Positions 37,506 through 50,573 of a DNA stretch of 64,000 bases are shown here, piece after piece. The DNA is from Alligator mississippiensis (taxonomy: Eukaryota; Chordata; Crocodylia; Alligatoridae), in assembly GCF_030867095.1 (NCBI RefSeq), contig NC_081829.1, positions 92,279,261-92,343,260 of the forward strand, written 5' to 3'. The translations under genes and the position numbers were made by a program. Every line of letters begins with the position of its first letter. Position 1 is the stretch's first letter. Below the pieces are notes generated by a model. That model was not told where the DNA came from. It did no database searches and worked only from the letters and a program-made list of their open reading frames with translations.

Positions 37506-38358
37506 ATATGCCATTGTTTGAAAATTTGCAGGTTAAATTTCCAGTGAAGCACTCCTGACTTGCAGGTCTGTACAATATAGTCCTACTATAAAATACTCTA
37601 CAGCATAATTTGTCTTGCAGAACTCTAGCATAAAGCAATTCCCTTCCATTGTAAGGAGACCATTGATAGACTCTTGCTATCCCAACCTCCTTTAAACGTG
37701 CTGATTAGTAGTACGGTTCTCTTCTAGGCATGGCCAGGTTCTAAAAGAGCACATATGTATTTTAGGTTGCAAAGTGTACTTGTCAGGGACCTGATCTTGA
37801 GAGGTTCTCATTCCACGGGGCTTCCAATAGATTTCCTTCCATAGGAGCTTCTGGCTATTACATGTACCTAGCACCCACAGTTTGATTAAGTGCAGGTGAT
37901 AGGTTATACAGGGTATGCATGGGGAACTAAGAATACTCTCTGTTCAATTGCTTTGCCCCATCCCCAGTTCCTGCAAATCAATTTACTTAGTTCTATATTT
38001 GATGGTAAACATTCATAGAAATAAAGATTTGCATTGTTATTTTCTCTTATCTTTGCCTTAAGATGTCAGAAAGCTAAAAAGGCAGCCACAAACCTCATAA
38101 CCAACATGACAAGATGCATAAATCAAAATGTAAGGAGAAAGAAAAGGTTTACATAGTTCAGCATTATTTTATACTAACTAAAATGCAGCAATAATAGAAG
38201 CACTTCATCTCTGTCTGCTCTACTAACATAATAATTCACTCAAATTTATGGTGAAATGTATTCACCCCTGCTAAAAATCTAGCATAAGGGGTATGCAGGA
38301 TCTACTTCCACCCAGCTACAACCCCTGCTCACCTGAGAAATTAGTTGAAATTTGAAAC
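37506..38358. other. Intergenic, nothing recognised
   Basis: No gene, transposon end or structured RNA seen. Confidence 0.4.
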
Positions 38359-38664
38359 TGCATATACACAGGCCCAGGGGTAGGAGAGCATGTTTTAATT
38401 AGAGCAGTTCCCTGTGAGCCGCTCTAATTAAAACACCTCACCATCACATGTATTAAGCCCCCAAAGGTTTAAAAATGGCCTCAGGATGCTTAATCTAAAC
38501 CTCATCCAGTGAGGTTTAGTTAAAGCACACCAGTTGCCATTTTTATACCTGCAAGGCTTGTACATGTTATGGTGAGGCCATGCTGGAGTGTTTTAACTAG
38601 AGAACAGAGCAGACTTGATTAATCTGATGTGTTTAGAACATGAACCAGCATGTGTACAGGCAGC
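38359..38664. mobile_element. Palindromic MITE, copy 2
   Basis: Shares with 11652-11933 the order 'ctaattaaaaca', 'atgtattaagccc', 'aaaatggcc', a central palindrome (cctcatccagtgagg, 38502-38516), then 'ttgccatttttat' and 'agaacagagcagacttgatt'. Outer ends 'catatacacaggcc' and reversed 'ctgtacacatgctgg' are weakly inverted. No coding capacity. Confidence 0.7.
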
Positions 38665-41466
38665 AATGATTCTAGTCATGGGACTAAGGACTAGTCCGGT
38701 TGATCAAGAGACAGGATTTGGCCCTTGGATGGTAATACCATTAATCAGAAATGTGGAAAACAACATAAGGACATGTCCTATATTTCATAGGCATGATAAT
38801 AAGCTACCAGGCTTCCAGCAGACATTAAAATTCTAACTAACCAGGCAACAGCCTCGAGTTAAAGAAGGAATGAATTCAGACACTCATCTCAATAAGCTAA
38901 TGAGATCCAAAGTCACGGAGTGAAATGCAGGCAGGTTGAGCTATGAAGGGAGTAAAAATAAACATTATCATATCACTGGCAAAACAGTTTATCAAGTATT
39001 ATTTGCTCAGATCTGAAGTGATCTCTGGAACAGAGAGATTTCTCCACTCAGAGAGCAATTGTTTGCTGCTGTTCTGAATGAATAACTAAGAGCCAAAGTT
39101 TAATGTAGTGCACCTGTTCCAACTACACTTTCTTTTGGCAGGAGAAGAGATGATATTGCTGGTCACTTCTTTGCGGTGAAAGGGATGTTTATTATACACC
39201 CAGCCTATTTGCCTTCTGTGCATGCTTTACTTTGTGAGTGTTTTAACCAGTGGCATGACCATGATCCCTTAACTGACCAGAAGATCATATTGAACTAATA
39301 AGAAATTACTTTTCTATCCATCAGCCTGTGTATCCATTTGCTAGACTAGTAATAATATTATATAAGTGACTATAGAAGCTCATGGATTTAATAACAATAG
39401 TATGTCTAACTGCATATTACAATTCTGAGTGTATAAAACTAAGGATCCACCAACATTTTCAAACCAGGGTGGCTAAAGGTCATCTCTTAAATCCACATTT
39501 AAGCACCTGAGTGAACATTTGTCATGATGTTCACTGACATGGACACTGACAAACACATTTACATAAACCTGCATTTGCAGGTATCAGATTTAGGCATGAA
39601 TAGCCTAAATTGCCATTTTAGAAGTGCACTAAGGGTGTGCACATATAGATGTGAGCCCTAATGTGCCTTAAATTTAAGCTAATGCACTTTAAAGCATCTC
39701 ATGGAGATGTGCCCACTGACAGGGAATGGATTTGGGGATCTGATGAGGCTTTCCTGTTTCTACTTGTTGTGTTTTTCCATAAAGGAATAACCACTGCTTG
39801 ATGTTTTGTTTCACTGTAAATAAAACATCAAAGAAAGAACAAATGGAAAGTTTTCATGAATGTGCACAGGACTTATGATTGGCCTGGTAACAGCTTGCTT
39901 GGTAATAATTTGACCTAATGCATGTGGAATGTCCTTCCTTTCAAAGAGGCAGTGCATAGAAAACATCCTTACAGTTGTATAGTAAAACCCACAAAATAAC
40001 TACAGCTATAACTATATATAGCTTGCAACTAAGCCCAGCTCTGGAGATAATATTTATAATTTCATCTTCCTTCCCTACTAGGGCAAGCCATTGTCCTGTG
40101 CCCAGACACTTTAAACTATGATGGGGGCAGCTAGAATCCAAACGGAGCTGGAATCCAAATCCCAGCTGGATCAGAATTTTGCAGCAAACTAAAAAGACTA
40201 ATAGGTGTTAATTATGAGCCAGCCTCAAACACCGCAAACTTGGTGGAAAAAGATGCACATCTGGATCCAGATGTGGCAACTCAGACTATATCTCTTGTCT
40301 TAGAAGCAAACGCTGAAGGTGGAATCAGCCAGTGGATCATGAGTTGTTACAATGATTGTGAAGCTGACTATCAGAGCTGTGCCTGTAACATGATATTGGA
40401 CCACGTATGAACTTGGATTTGCTTCCTCTGAGACAATGCTTGCACCTTGCCACGACACTGGCTAAGTAGGGAGATTAATCTCTATTTGTCAAGTGTGATT
40501 TTAGACACTAAGAATCAAAGAGCAAGCTGCCGACTGTAATTTCCAGCTACTTCAGCAGGAGTTTCTGCTAGATGATAGCCTCTATCAACTGTAAAAGCCA
40601 TGAGTGTGGTGCTTTGCTACAGCTTTAAAACAGGGAGCCTGGAGAAGGGAAGGATCTGATCCAGCCAGGTGCTGGGATGGCCTAAAACAGCCATTAAAGT
40701 TGGTAGCATTTGAGGGCACCTAGCACCTTTCAGAATCAGGCCCCCTGTGAACACCCACTCTGAAGATTACAATGTCTTTTTGTCAGACTCTGCAAACTGT
40801 AATTAGCTTAAATTATTTTACAAAAGAGGAGGAAAAAAACACCCAGAATTAATGTTAGTAACCTCCCCAGCATGACGCCTCTTCATAGAGATGTCCTGAG
40901 CTGAACATAACATATTTCTCCTTGAAATTACATTCCTTTTGGCAACAAAGTACTAAGCTGCCATCTTTATCATCCTTCAGCTGTCTCATTTTAAACATGG
41001 CAAAACTGTGCCCCAGTTCAAAAAACTGGATATTATTATATGAAAAAGAGGTAGTTATGGGGACAGATCTTGAGCCTGTATAAACCTGCAGAACTCTACT
41101 GACCTCACTGGTATAAATACATTGATTTATACCAATTCTGAATCTTGCCCTTTAATGATTTAGGGATTCTGCTTATGTTCATGTTATGAATTCTGGTTTC
41201 TGAAATTGCTGTATCATTGAGTATCTCCATGTGTATTAAGTCAGCCATGGTCTGACAAGGTCCCTATCGAGTGTCATCATCCCCGTCTGGAAGAACCTAC
41301 AGAACCAAAACAAAGAAGTCATTCACTTTATCAGCTGCGCTCTGGCAGGACAATGGGTAGGTTAAAGAGGATGCTGAAGCTGAAAAGCAGCAACTCTCCC
41401 TTATTTGCCTGCAGGGAGGAGCTAATAGAAAAGTTTAGAAAGAGCAGATCCTGCCTGGAACTGTGG
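38665..41466. other. Intergenic with possible MITE remains
   Basis: About 39540-39725 carries motifs of the other MITEs (cctgcatttgcaggtatcag; ctaatgcactttaaagc; agatgtgccca) and may be another decayed copy, ends unclear. About 41060-41150 carries an old repeat motif (ctggtataaatacattgatt). No gene supported. Confidence 0.4.
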
Positions 41467-41521
41467 ATTGAACTAGATGAACTCTTGAGGCTCCTTCTAG
41501 TCCTATTTTTCTATGATTCAA
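41467..41521 (+). mobile_element. CR1 LINE extreme 3' end
   Basis: 'gaactagatgaactcttgag' followed by 'cttctagtcctatttttcta' and 'tgattc' is the terminal CR1 sequence. Upstream homology, perhaps from about 41385, is too decayed to bound. Confidence 0.75.
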
Positions 41522-41979
41522 ACAGAAGAACAGACAAAGGTACCAAGTCAGGAAGCTTGAGGCTTGATAGAAAAACAGATGCACAAGCTTCTAGGGGGAA
41601 GAGGGAAGTTTGACTTTGGGACAAGCCAAGGCTAAAGGAAGGTGGCCTGGGGAGATTGAGAGTGATAAAATAGACTTTGTGTTTCAAAGGAGAGGGGGCT
41701 TGGAGTCTTCAAAAAAATGACACAGACCCAAGTGAACTCTACCAGCAGGTGAGAAAATTAAGACAGAGAATGGCATACAGGTTTTTATTATCTAGTTCTG
41801 TAAAATCCTTATGCTATCCAAAGTAAAGAGTGATTAATGTTGGAACCTTTGTGTAAAGCCTATGTTTCTACTTACTGAACACATAAAAGCAGACTATAAG
41901 TTACAGTGCCCCCAAGGTTAGACTGAGGTAGTACGTGCTTAAACTACTATGTGATCTGGGGGAGACAACATGTCACACA
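41522..41979. other. Intergenic, nothing recognised
   Basis: Short single-copy-looking stretch between a CR1 end and a hAT-like element. Confidence 0.4.
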
Positions 41980-41987
41980 GCTTAGAC

Positions 41988-42415
41988 CAGTGGTGCTCAA
42001 CCTTCATCCCCCAGGCCAGATCCAGTCAACAGAGCCTTGTTATCTGGCCCACAGGGCACCCCATGGGTCCAATAACACTGCCACCACTCCTCCGCCACCA
42101 GATTTTTAAGTCCTGTGGCCAGATGACATGGCACCGCATGAGGCCAGGGCTGCAGGTATGATCTGGCATGTGGACCAATCTAGCAAGTTGGGGTGGGGTC
42201 AAGTGCCGGGCCAACCCAGCCCTGTGTTGTGGTTGAATTAGGCCCCATCTGGGCTGATCCCATGCATCATATGGATTGGGTCCCAGCCCCAGCCCCATAT
42301 GCTAGATCAGATTCTAGCCCTGTGTGCCGGATTGGGCCCACAGAGCAGATCTAACTTGTGAACTGACCCTGCACGATTCATCCAGCCTGTGAGAGTGAAT
42401 GGTTGAGCATCACTG
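41988..42415. mobile_element. hAT-like non-autonomous element, CAGTGGTGCTCAACC ends
   Basis: Left end cagtggtgctcaacc; right end reversed, cagtgatgctcaacc (14 of 15 identical). The flanks gcttagac and gcttgagt share the first four bases and differ only by transitions, consistent with an old duplication. The interior has 'ggccagatccagtc' and 'attgggcccacagagc' as in related copies at 4985 and 56884. Confidence 0.85.
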
Positions 42416-42423
42416 GCTTGAGT

Positions 42424-44190
42424 CAGATCGCAGTTTCCAAGAGAGGCATATGCATCCCCAAAGTATGCCTAGAAACCAAGCGAAAGGCAATGGGAGAACA
42501 TTGCCTAGATCCAGAAGGGTTAATGCATGTGTGTTCAACATGATGGTCCCCAAATACAGCGGCTTGGTGAGCGTCCAGAAGAGAGAGCTTGGTCTGGACT
42601 CTTAGAGATGTTATAGGTCACATGCTTCATTTAACACATTTCGGGCTGTTTACAGCATTTCTGCAGTCTTGTTCATATTTTGTGGACTCATGCTCCATTT
42701 TTACTTTAAGGGCCTATTTTCAGCCGGCTTTAATTGGACCCTCGTTTCCTTTTCTTCTCCACTAAATCAGGCATTTAATCATCTCTGGGTACCTGACTGT
42801 GACTGCAAATCAAATACAATTATGCCCAAGCAGCATAAATTACAGCCACAAGCAATTATGGGTGCACCTGTATGTATTTACAATATGCGGGGGCAAAAAG
42901 GGACACTAACATTAAAAAGAAAAAACAGGCCCTTTATGTCAACCCCCTAATAAATAATACTTTGTGTATAGCTCCTTTCATCTGAGTAGCTCAAATGTCT
43001 GGTAGTATTTTTGTACTGTATTAGCAGTAATGCCATAGTAGTATAGATATACTGTAAATCCCTATCTGAAAGGGAATTAATAGGTGTAAAGCACTTAGAG
43101 ATCCTCAGATGAAAGGTGCTATATCAAGGTAAATGAATATTTTTATTTTAAAACCCAGAAGCATGATCAGGAAACTCCACAGTGCTGGTCAGGTAACTCC
43201 TGAGTTTAAGTCTGTTCTCAACAAAGACTCCTTTCTATGACCAACAGTTATTCACATCTTTACTAAAGCTGAGAGAGGTCTTCATAGCAAGCACTGTATT
43301 AGTTAGTGCTTTATTCTGTTATCCACAAACAGATTTCAGACTTAATAAGTGTCAGCAATTCAAAAACATTAAAGGACTTGTTTTTTTATTATTATTATGT
43401 ATTATGTAGTTACTTCAGTCTAGAGGCTCCGTATGTACTCCTTGCCTTTGCAATTGCTTTGAGTATTCACAGCAGCATAACTGATGGGGGAGTGACTGGG
43501 GTAACAGCCGCCAGTGCTTTCTTTGGTGGTGGTGGTGGGGTGCAAAATAGCCATTGCTGCAGCTCCCCCATGCTCTGCCACTGCCTGGGGCATGGACTTG
43601 CCCTGTTATGCCTCTGAAGAGTCCCTATTTATAATTTGCTGTTAGGACAACATGCCAATTGTGGTCACAGAGTACTATACCACATGATATTATTTCTGAT
43701 CTCTGGTTGGATGACTCCCAAATTTGGACAGGGCTTTCAAGGTGGCTACAAAAGAGCTATCTGCATGAATATTTGTACAGCTCCATTTGCCTGAGTCTCA
43801 TTCAAATGGTGCTTCTGGCAATAGAAGGTCACTCATACCTATTGTGCTGAAATGAAAAGGGAGCAGAGAACATTACTGAAAGGAACTGTCTCCATCCAGT
43901 TGTTGTTATTTGTATTACACTAGTGCTCAGTGGTTCCTTTAGAGATGGAAGCATGACTGACCAAGGTGCTGTACAGACACATGCTGTGACAGGCCTTGTT
44001 CGAAAGAATTTTCAACTGAATAGATACAGATGGGAGGAGAAGTAAAGGCCCTGGACAGGCCACATGACTCACTCAGGGTCATGCAACAGCCTCCAGAGTC
44101 ACAGCCCAGTGCCCTACCCACTGGACTACTCTGCCTCTTAGCATTAGGAAATCCCCTTTTCATGCCCATTGTCCAGTTGATGCTCATCAT
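42424..44190. other. Intergenic with old LINE/SINE tails
   Basis: About 43080-43140 (gtaaagcacttagagatcct, ggtgctatatcaaggtaaat) is a widespread old amniote repeat tail of L2/L3/MIR kind. About 43990-44145 resembles a MIR-like core ending 'ccctacccactggactactc'. No gene is supported. Confidence 0.5.
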
Positions 44191-44442
44191 TGGGCGTGTC
44201 TACATGTCGCTGTACGGTGATGGTTCTACGGCGCTGTGCTTTAGTACTTCCTTTTGGCAGAAAAAAAGCACAGCGCATGGTTAAATTTCACTGCTACATT
44301 GCCGTTGTGGTCCACTATACCTGGGGAGTGCCCCGCTATGGCGATGCAGCTGGCAATTGCGTGTAGCTACGTGTGATCGCTATGTTGCCGTAGGACACTG
44401 TACAGCAACGAAGCACCATAGGGTGACGTGTAGATGCTCCCA
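44191..44442. mobile_element. MITE, TGGGCGTGTCTACATGTC TIRs
   Basis: Left end tgggcgtgtctacatgtcgc; right end reversed, tgggagcatctacacgtcac. The interior repeats 'gctgtacggtg', 'cgctgtgcttt' and 'gtagctacgtgtgatcgc' with strong dyad character and high CpG for its surroundings. A target duplication was not resolved. Confidence 0.78.
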
Positions 44443-47400
44443 TTCTTGCCAGGAGTACAAATGAGATTACAAGGGTATTTTTTATACAGCAGAGTTTGGG
44501 GGATTTAGCCCTTTATTTCTCTGCCCCAGTTGCTCTGTAAAATAGGTCTAATAATACATACCTGCCTGGCATGGGTAGCCTATGGCTTAATGAGTCAATG
44601 TGGTTTTATTAAGACATAAACATCCTACCACCAATGAGAGGCTATTATTAGATTCATTTTATTAAAACCAGGCAGAAAAAAATTAAGGAGCAGATATTTT
44701 CATAGCATTTAGATGCCTAAGGATGCATATTGCATCTGCTGGGATTTTCAAAAGGATTTAGCCACCTAACTCCCCTGGATTTCACTAGGAGTTAGGTATC
44801 TTTAGGAATCTGACTATGATTCAGCATCGGAGTCAGAGAGTCCTGCGTTCTGGCTCTCAGGCCCTGCTCTAACACTATACCATGCTGTTTCTAGCATAAT
44901 TTCCAGTGCTCAAGGTTAGAATTAGCCCCAAATGTCTTACTGAAGAAGTCTGAAGGTCCTTTTTTTTTTTTATTAAAGCTGTTGTGTTTCACAGGAAGAG
45001 TAATGGTTTGTTTATTGCACTAAGCATTTTAATGAACTACACTTTAAATGTAAAGACAGTTCTGAAGATTCTGTCAGCTAAACTATATCTCTTAAAAGCT
45101 AGCAATAAATAACATTTTACACAGTGGATCCTATGCCTGGGTATGAATTAAACATCCAGGCAAATGGAAAACAGATTTTAGTCTGAGTTTTCAAGGGTTT
45201 ATTATAAATAACAGCAACCGGGGGGGAAAAGTTAGAAAAAATACCATGGCAACATCTTAACCATCTGACTTTTCTTTTAGGCTAGAAGATGCAGTACAAT
45301 ATATTTTTTTAACACCACGCATTAAGTCCACATGAGAGAACTAGCTTAGTAAAGTCAAGACCAAAAAGTTGCACAACAGCAATATTGCCAAACCCCAAGC
45401 ATAATTACATTTTGAGTTTCTCCCAAAAAATCCTGGTTGGCTTAAAACCCATGAGATCTTTCTTTACTAAAAATTAAGATTCTTGTTCATTTCCTTCAGC
45501 TTTTCTAAGTGTTTCAGGTGAATTTGCCTCATATTTTTAAACAATGGAAGCTACAATTCTTCCCTAGTCTCTTGATACTGAGACTTTTAGATCTACTACT
45601 TATTAAAGACTCCAGATAAAAACACTCAGGTTGCAGCACTGTTGAAGCCAGCTGCTATGTAAAGGTAAAAATAGAATGGCTGCAGCTTGAATTTAAAGTG
45701 TGATTAGGGTTTGGGGATAGAAAACCCTAAATCTATCTTAGATTTAGAGATAGATCTAGAGTCCCAGGGCATAAAGGACTCAGACTAGGTAGAGCGCAGG
45801 TGCTTCACACAGACGACCACGAGAACAGCCGACTTTATGCTTTTTCAAAGCTAAGAAAAGGGAGGGCAAGCAACTGCATAGCAATGGCATCTTGGTGTCT
45901 CCTATTGGTTTTCCACCCCTTACTTGAATGTCAAAGTGACTCATTATTTATTACAATCAAAGCTGATTTTTTTCTAACTATCAGCACAGCCAGCTCCACC
46001 TAGTATCTGATAATCGGGCTATTTTTCCCTCTGTACTTTGCAAAGCATCCAGCAGTAAGGCTTCTGGAATCAGGGAGGATATGGCTACTGTAGGCACACT
46101 GCTGTGAAGGCACGAACTGTATCAGTGCACAGCCTGCTCCTGCAGCTGCTTTGGCTCTGTGACTGTATTTGTGTCAGTCAACTAATCGCACATGACTTGG
46201 AGGATAGGCAGGCAGGGAGCAGATAACAGGCTGTTTTTACAGAGACGTTGCTTTGTCCATAACCGTGCTTCAGTGAATGAAATCGCCACATGCCACAGTG
46301 TGGACGGTGGCGTGGCTTAACAGGATCGGGAGCCAGCTGCCCTTTAGGATCCCTGCTTGGACATAAGCTTCCACTGCTGGTGCCAACTTAGCTCCTGCGT
46401 GGCTCTTTTTCTTCATCTACCAAATAGGATGTAACAGCGACTATGTCTCTCAGAGGGGGGTTGATGCTTTAAAATCCTTGAGAAAGAAAGCAGCATACAA
46501 ATGTGAAGGGTTGCAAATGAATATACATGCTTCCCGAAAGGTGGCCAGAGATATCAGTCAAGAGAGAAAATCACTGAGAAGATAAGGAAGAAACAGGGTC
46601 TCTCAGTATAAAGTGGCGTCACTTTATTGTAAGCAGTTGACCAGTATTTGGGGCATTGTTGGATTGTTTTGTTCCATGAACATAAGAAATCAGTGAGGTG
46701 AGTCAGGGGCGGTGTAAGTTTGTTTCATTACAAAGAATGCACCCGGTCTTGCTTCCTACACTTGGCACAAATATAGAGACAGCTTCCTGGTTCTGAAATC
46801 CCCATCATTGCCGCTCCGGTGAGCTCCATGCCCAAGATGGTCCGTCCCTTACTTCCTCTAAAGGTAGCATTCACAATCCATTCTCCTGGCTTTATCCATC
46901 TCTGACACACAACCTGCAACTGCATTTGCAACCGGGGAAACCTCTATAACCAGGGAAACCTTTACATGTGTATGCTGGTCAGGTTCAGCCTTATGGTCTC
47001 TCTGAAACCCAGACGTACATTCATCTACGATGAAATCCCCTCAGCTTGATGTCCAATGGTAGTCAAACCATGGAAGCTTTGCTAAACTTCAGGGCATGAA
47101 GTCAAGCTTGCTTCACAGACTGCCCACACCTGCAGGGTGGCTGGAACTCACCTACCTGCTGCAAGTCACAATTTCAGAGTCAGACAGTAGCAATCCCACA
47201 AGTCCCTCTTGACTTTAACCCCCCCGGCACCCCACTCTCTGTCTGTATGGCTCAGAAGTAGAGCTGAATACAAGGAGTGAAAATTAATTCACAGGTTCAT
47301 TCCTAGAACGACTCTACTCAGGGAACAGGAAACGCAATCTTGACGGGTTTTGTCCTGGTGGCAAGGTAATATATAGACTGGGAAGGCAGCTCAGAGATCC

Positions 47401-47799
47401 ATGTCTTTGGCTCTAAAACCCATTTGCTGGCAGCTATTCATGCCAGTCAGCATACCTTCAGGTACATTTCAGCACTGGTGAATGGTGCATAAGTGAGATT
47501 TTATCCTGAAGACATGGGCAGAACAGGCATTCACTGTACAACAAGCCCACTGCCTCAAGAGACAGCCATTAAAGAAGAGGTGGTCAGTCTCCATGGCTTA
47601 TGAAGTCCTTAACCTATGCAGATCCCATCCCATAGTGCCAACTGGAAAACTGGAGTGATTTCAAATAAGGGAGATAATAACGGTTGGTAGGCTTGACTGA
47701 TAAGTATGGAGTAAAAATTAAGACTAAATCTTTTGAACAGGACCTATATAACCCTGGTGAACTGAATTCTATGCTCAGGATGAAATTCTGGCTTCATCA
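44443..47799. other. Intergenic with old repeats
   Basis: About 44695-44815 carries the 'gccacctaactcccctggat ... aggagttaggtatctttagg' palindromic old-repeat motif. About 44516-44590 and 46390-46510 look MIR/L2-like. A 67-codon minus frame at 46728-46931 has no domain I can name. No gene supported. Confidence 0.4.
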
Positions 47800-47945
47800 A
47801 AGTTTCATAGTTGCTAGGGTCAGGAGGGACCTGAACAGATCATCTAGCCTGACTCCCTGCCACAGGCAGGAATGAATGCTGGGTTTACAAGACCCCAGAC
47901 AGGTGATCATCTAACCTCTTTTTGAATTTACCCAAGGTAAAAGGC
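47800..47945 (-). mobile_element. CR1 LINE 3' end, reverse orientation
   Basis: 'tcatagttgctagggtcagg', 'agggacctgaacagatcatc' and 'tagcctgactccctgccaca' are the reverse complement of a CR1 3' terminus. It is truncated after about 145 bases. Confidence 0.85.
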
Positions 47946-50334
47946 AAACTTCAACTGAAGCCAAAGAAGCTTCACTTTCAGTTTTTGGGTGTCAGACCTG
48001 GGCCAGCAGAGGCCTATTTTTTCTAAATGCTAAGCAGCCACATTTCTTATTGTGGGCTTCATCTGTCACTCCTGGCACAGAGAATTTCTGATAAGTCAGC
48101 TGTAAGGTGTGCCAAGTTATTCATTAATCACCCGACCTGTGCAATTACCTCCCAAGGTGGGACCCACTCTTGAAAATTCAGCTGCATATTTGCTTAGTTG
48201 TGCAGCCGGACAACTGTGGGAAGGGAGGAGACTAGGTTGCAGTTGGGAGAGGAAGAAGGAGATAACAAACCTCAGATGACAGATGTTAGCCAAGTTGCTT
48301 AATGCACTACTGAACAGCATTCAGATACCACAGTGATTGGGAATGTATAAGTATAAAATAGAATAGAACATGGTAAAAGGCTGTGCATACTGAAAGAGTG
48401 CTGGAATGATAGCTTATAAGAGCACAACCAAATGGCATTAAAGAGAGAAAGGATGTCCAGGAATACTCCTGTTGCTGAGATCTACTAGGATACAGAATAG
48501 TCTCCTGGGAAAGTGATGGGAGCCCCCTCCCTTGAGGCACTGCAAAGCAGACCTGACCAACACATGTTCAATCATGCACTAGTGGGGAGATGGACAAGAT
48601 GACCTAGAAATTAGAGAAGACCTCCATCCCTAATTTCTGTACATACATGGATCATACTGTTGGGTTTTTTGATGTGGGCATCTGCCTTGGTGGAACTGGA
48701 AGGACTCTACATTTAGGATGAACAGAAACAAACAGTAATTTTGCTCTGTGAAAAGGATTGAGAAGGCTGACTGAAGTGTGTCTTATAGGATGGTATGTGT
48801 TTCATCTGAATATCTAACCCACCTAAGCCAGCAGCACTTAGAGTCTGGTATCTCTTTCATGTCCAGCTCAAAAGCACGTGCTATCAGCAATCAGGCTGCA
48901 CTATGCATTGAAAGTTTCTAAACTCTGGTTAGCAGCCACGCTCAAAAGCTCACGAGAGGTTCCTGGATCTAAGCCAGTGGCTTTGGCCTGAAAACAAAGC
49001 AAAACCCTATGAACTGTAAGATACATTACTATCATTTTGTCCTTATCAGAACAAACTCCTGTTCCTCGGGGGGCAAAAGCAAATAGTTCATGAATACAAA
49101 AGAGCATGGAGAAAAGACTTCAGCCAAAGGGCCGTGCATTAGGAGAAGTTCTGTTGCTGAGAGCCCCCGCGCGGTGGTTTAGGTATTATTGGGCTAGTCA
49201 GGCAGGGCCAGAGATAAACAACAATAACAATGAATCTAGGACTTTTCCCAGGCAGCAGACTCTCATGGTGCTTGATATACAGCACATACCACAGGCTAGC
49301 AGCAGTGTATGTGTCCATTTTCTCCTTGAGTTAAATTCACCCTATGTAGAGGAGAGGTACAAGCTATGAAAAGGGGTTAAATGGGGACTAGTGATACATA
49401 GAGTCCTGTGCAAAAGCCTCTGTATTATGGCAACTTTAACAATGGTGGGGTTTGATGCTTCAGGGAAGGTCTCTCTAATTCTTTGCAAGTTGAATGTTCA
49501 GTCTTTGCAATTTATTTGCCACTTCCCAAATCCTGGCTGGAGCAGCTGGTGGTGGGAACATGGGAGGTTCCCTAGGCTGTGGATCTATAGCAGACCTCAG
49601 TGGCAGATGCTACCTCAGTCAAGACTGAAACAACTCCCTCAGCCTGAGCATGGCCCCTGCACTGGGGTGAGAATATGACTACACAGCGGCATATCCCTGG
49701 ACTGTACTTATAGCCACCTGTGACATGTCCCAGTTTGTCTGCAATCCAGTCATATGCTCCAGTTCATACAGTTTGGCTCTGCAGCATGCAGGAACTGGGG
49801 ACTGCCAGTATGATTCACTGAATCCTGACCTCCACACCTTGCACAGCTGACCAAGAAGTGAACTTCTTCTCAGACCTGAAGCTGTGAGCATCTATCTCCC
49901 ATGCCGAGAGGTGAACTTATGATTAAGATAGTGCTTCCAAATCCTCAGCTGGAAGGTGCTACACAGGTGTGAGACATTATTATGAAATTCTCTCCTGCTG
50001 CCTATCTTCATGGAGGTCAGGGGAGGTGACCCTTTGGACATAACAGTACACATAAGGGTCTGCCATTGTTACCCTGACATGTCTGGTCTTTTTATTTTAA
50101 TGCATCCAAGTAGACTCTTGGATTTATCAAGTGATACTGCATCCCAGACAGCCATTTTCACACATGCCACCTTGATTCCCTAAGTCTTTTCTTCAAAGGA
50201 TTGTTTTGGGTCAGATGCTGCAGAATAATCAGCAGCCCAGCTTATAACTTCTGCAAATCCTACGTAGTGACACTACAGAACTGTGTTCTTCTCACTGGGA
50301 TCTTCTACAGCTGATGCACTGGAAAGACCCCCCT
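47946..50334. other. Intergenic, nothing recognised
   Basis: Open frames here are short and featureless. No transposon ends identified. Confidence 0.4.
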
Positions 50335-50573
50335 TGGGCGCGTCTACACTGGATGCTACATCACCGTAACAAAAACCGTGACACCGCAGCTACGTTGCTG
50401 TAGTGATCTCTCAGGATAGTGCAACGCTACAGCGATGTAGCAGCTAAAAATAAGCTTGTGTGAGGCGCACGATGCAGTACGGGCTGTCACTGCATCATCA
50501 TTTATAGTAAATGGAGGTAGTAAATGATGGTACAGTAACAACAGCACCATAGTGACACATGTAGAGGCACCGA
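50335..50573. mobile_element. MITE, TGGGCGCGTCTACAC TIRs
   Basis: Left end tgggcgcgtctacactggat; right end reversed, tcggtgcctctacatgtgtc. Inside are 'ctacatcaccgtaac', 'cagctacgttgctgtag' and 'ctacagcgatgtagcagc', all dyad-rich and CpG-rich. Close in style to the 44191 copy. Confidence 0.75.

Noticed and set aside
46728-46931. 67-codon minus frame ending ...CLYICAKCRKQ...
   Set aside because: The paired cysteines looked domain-like, but I could not link it to a family and no flanking frame continues it.
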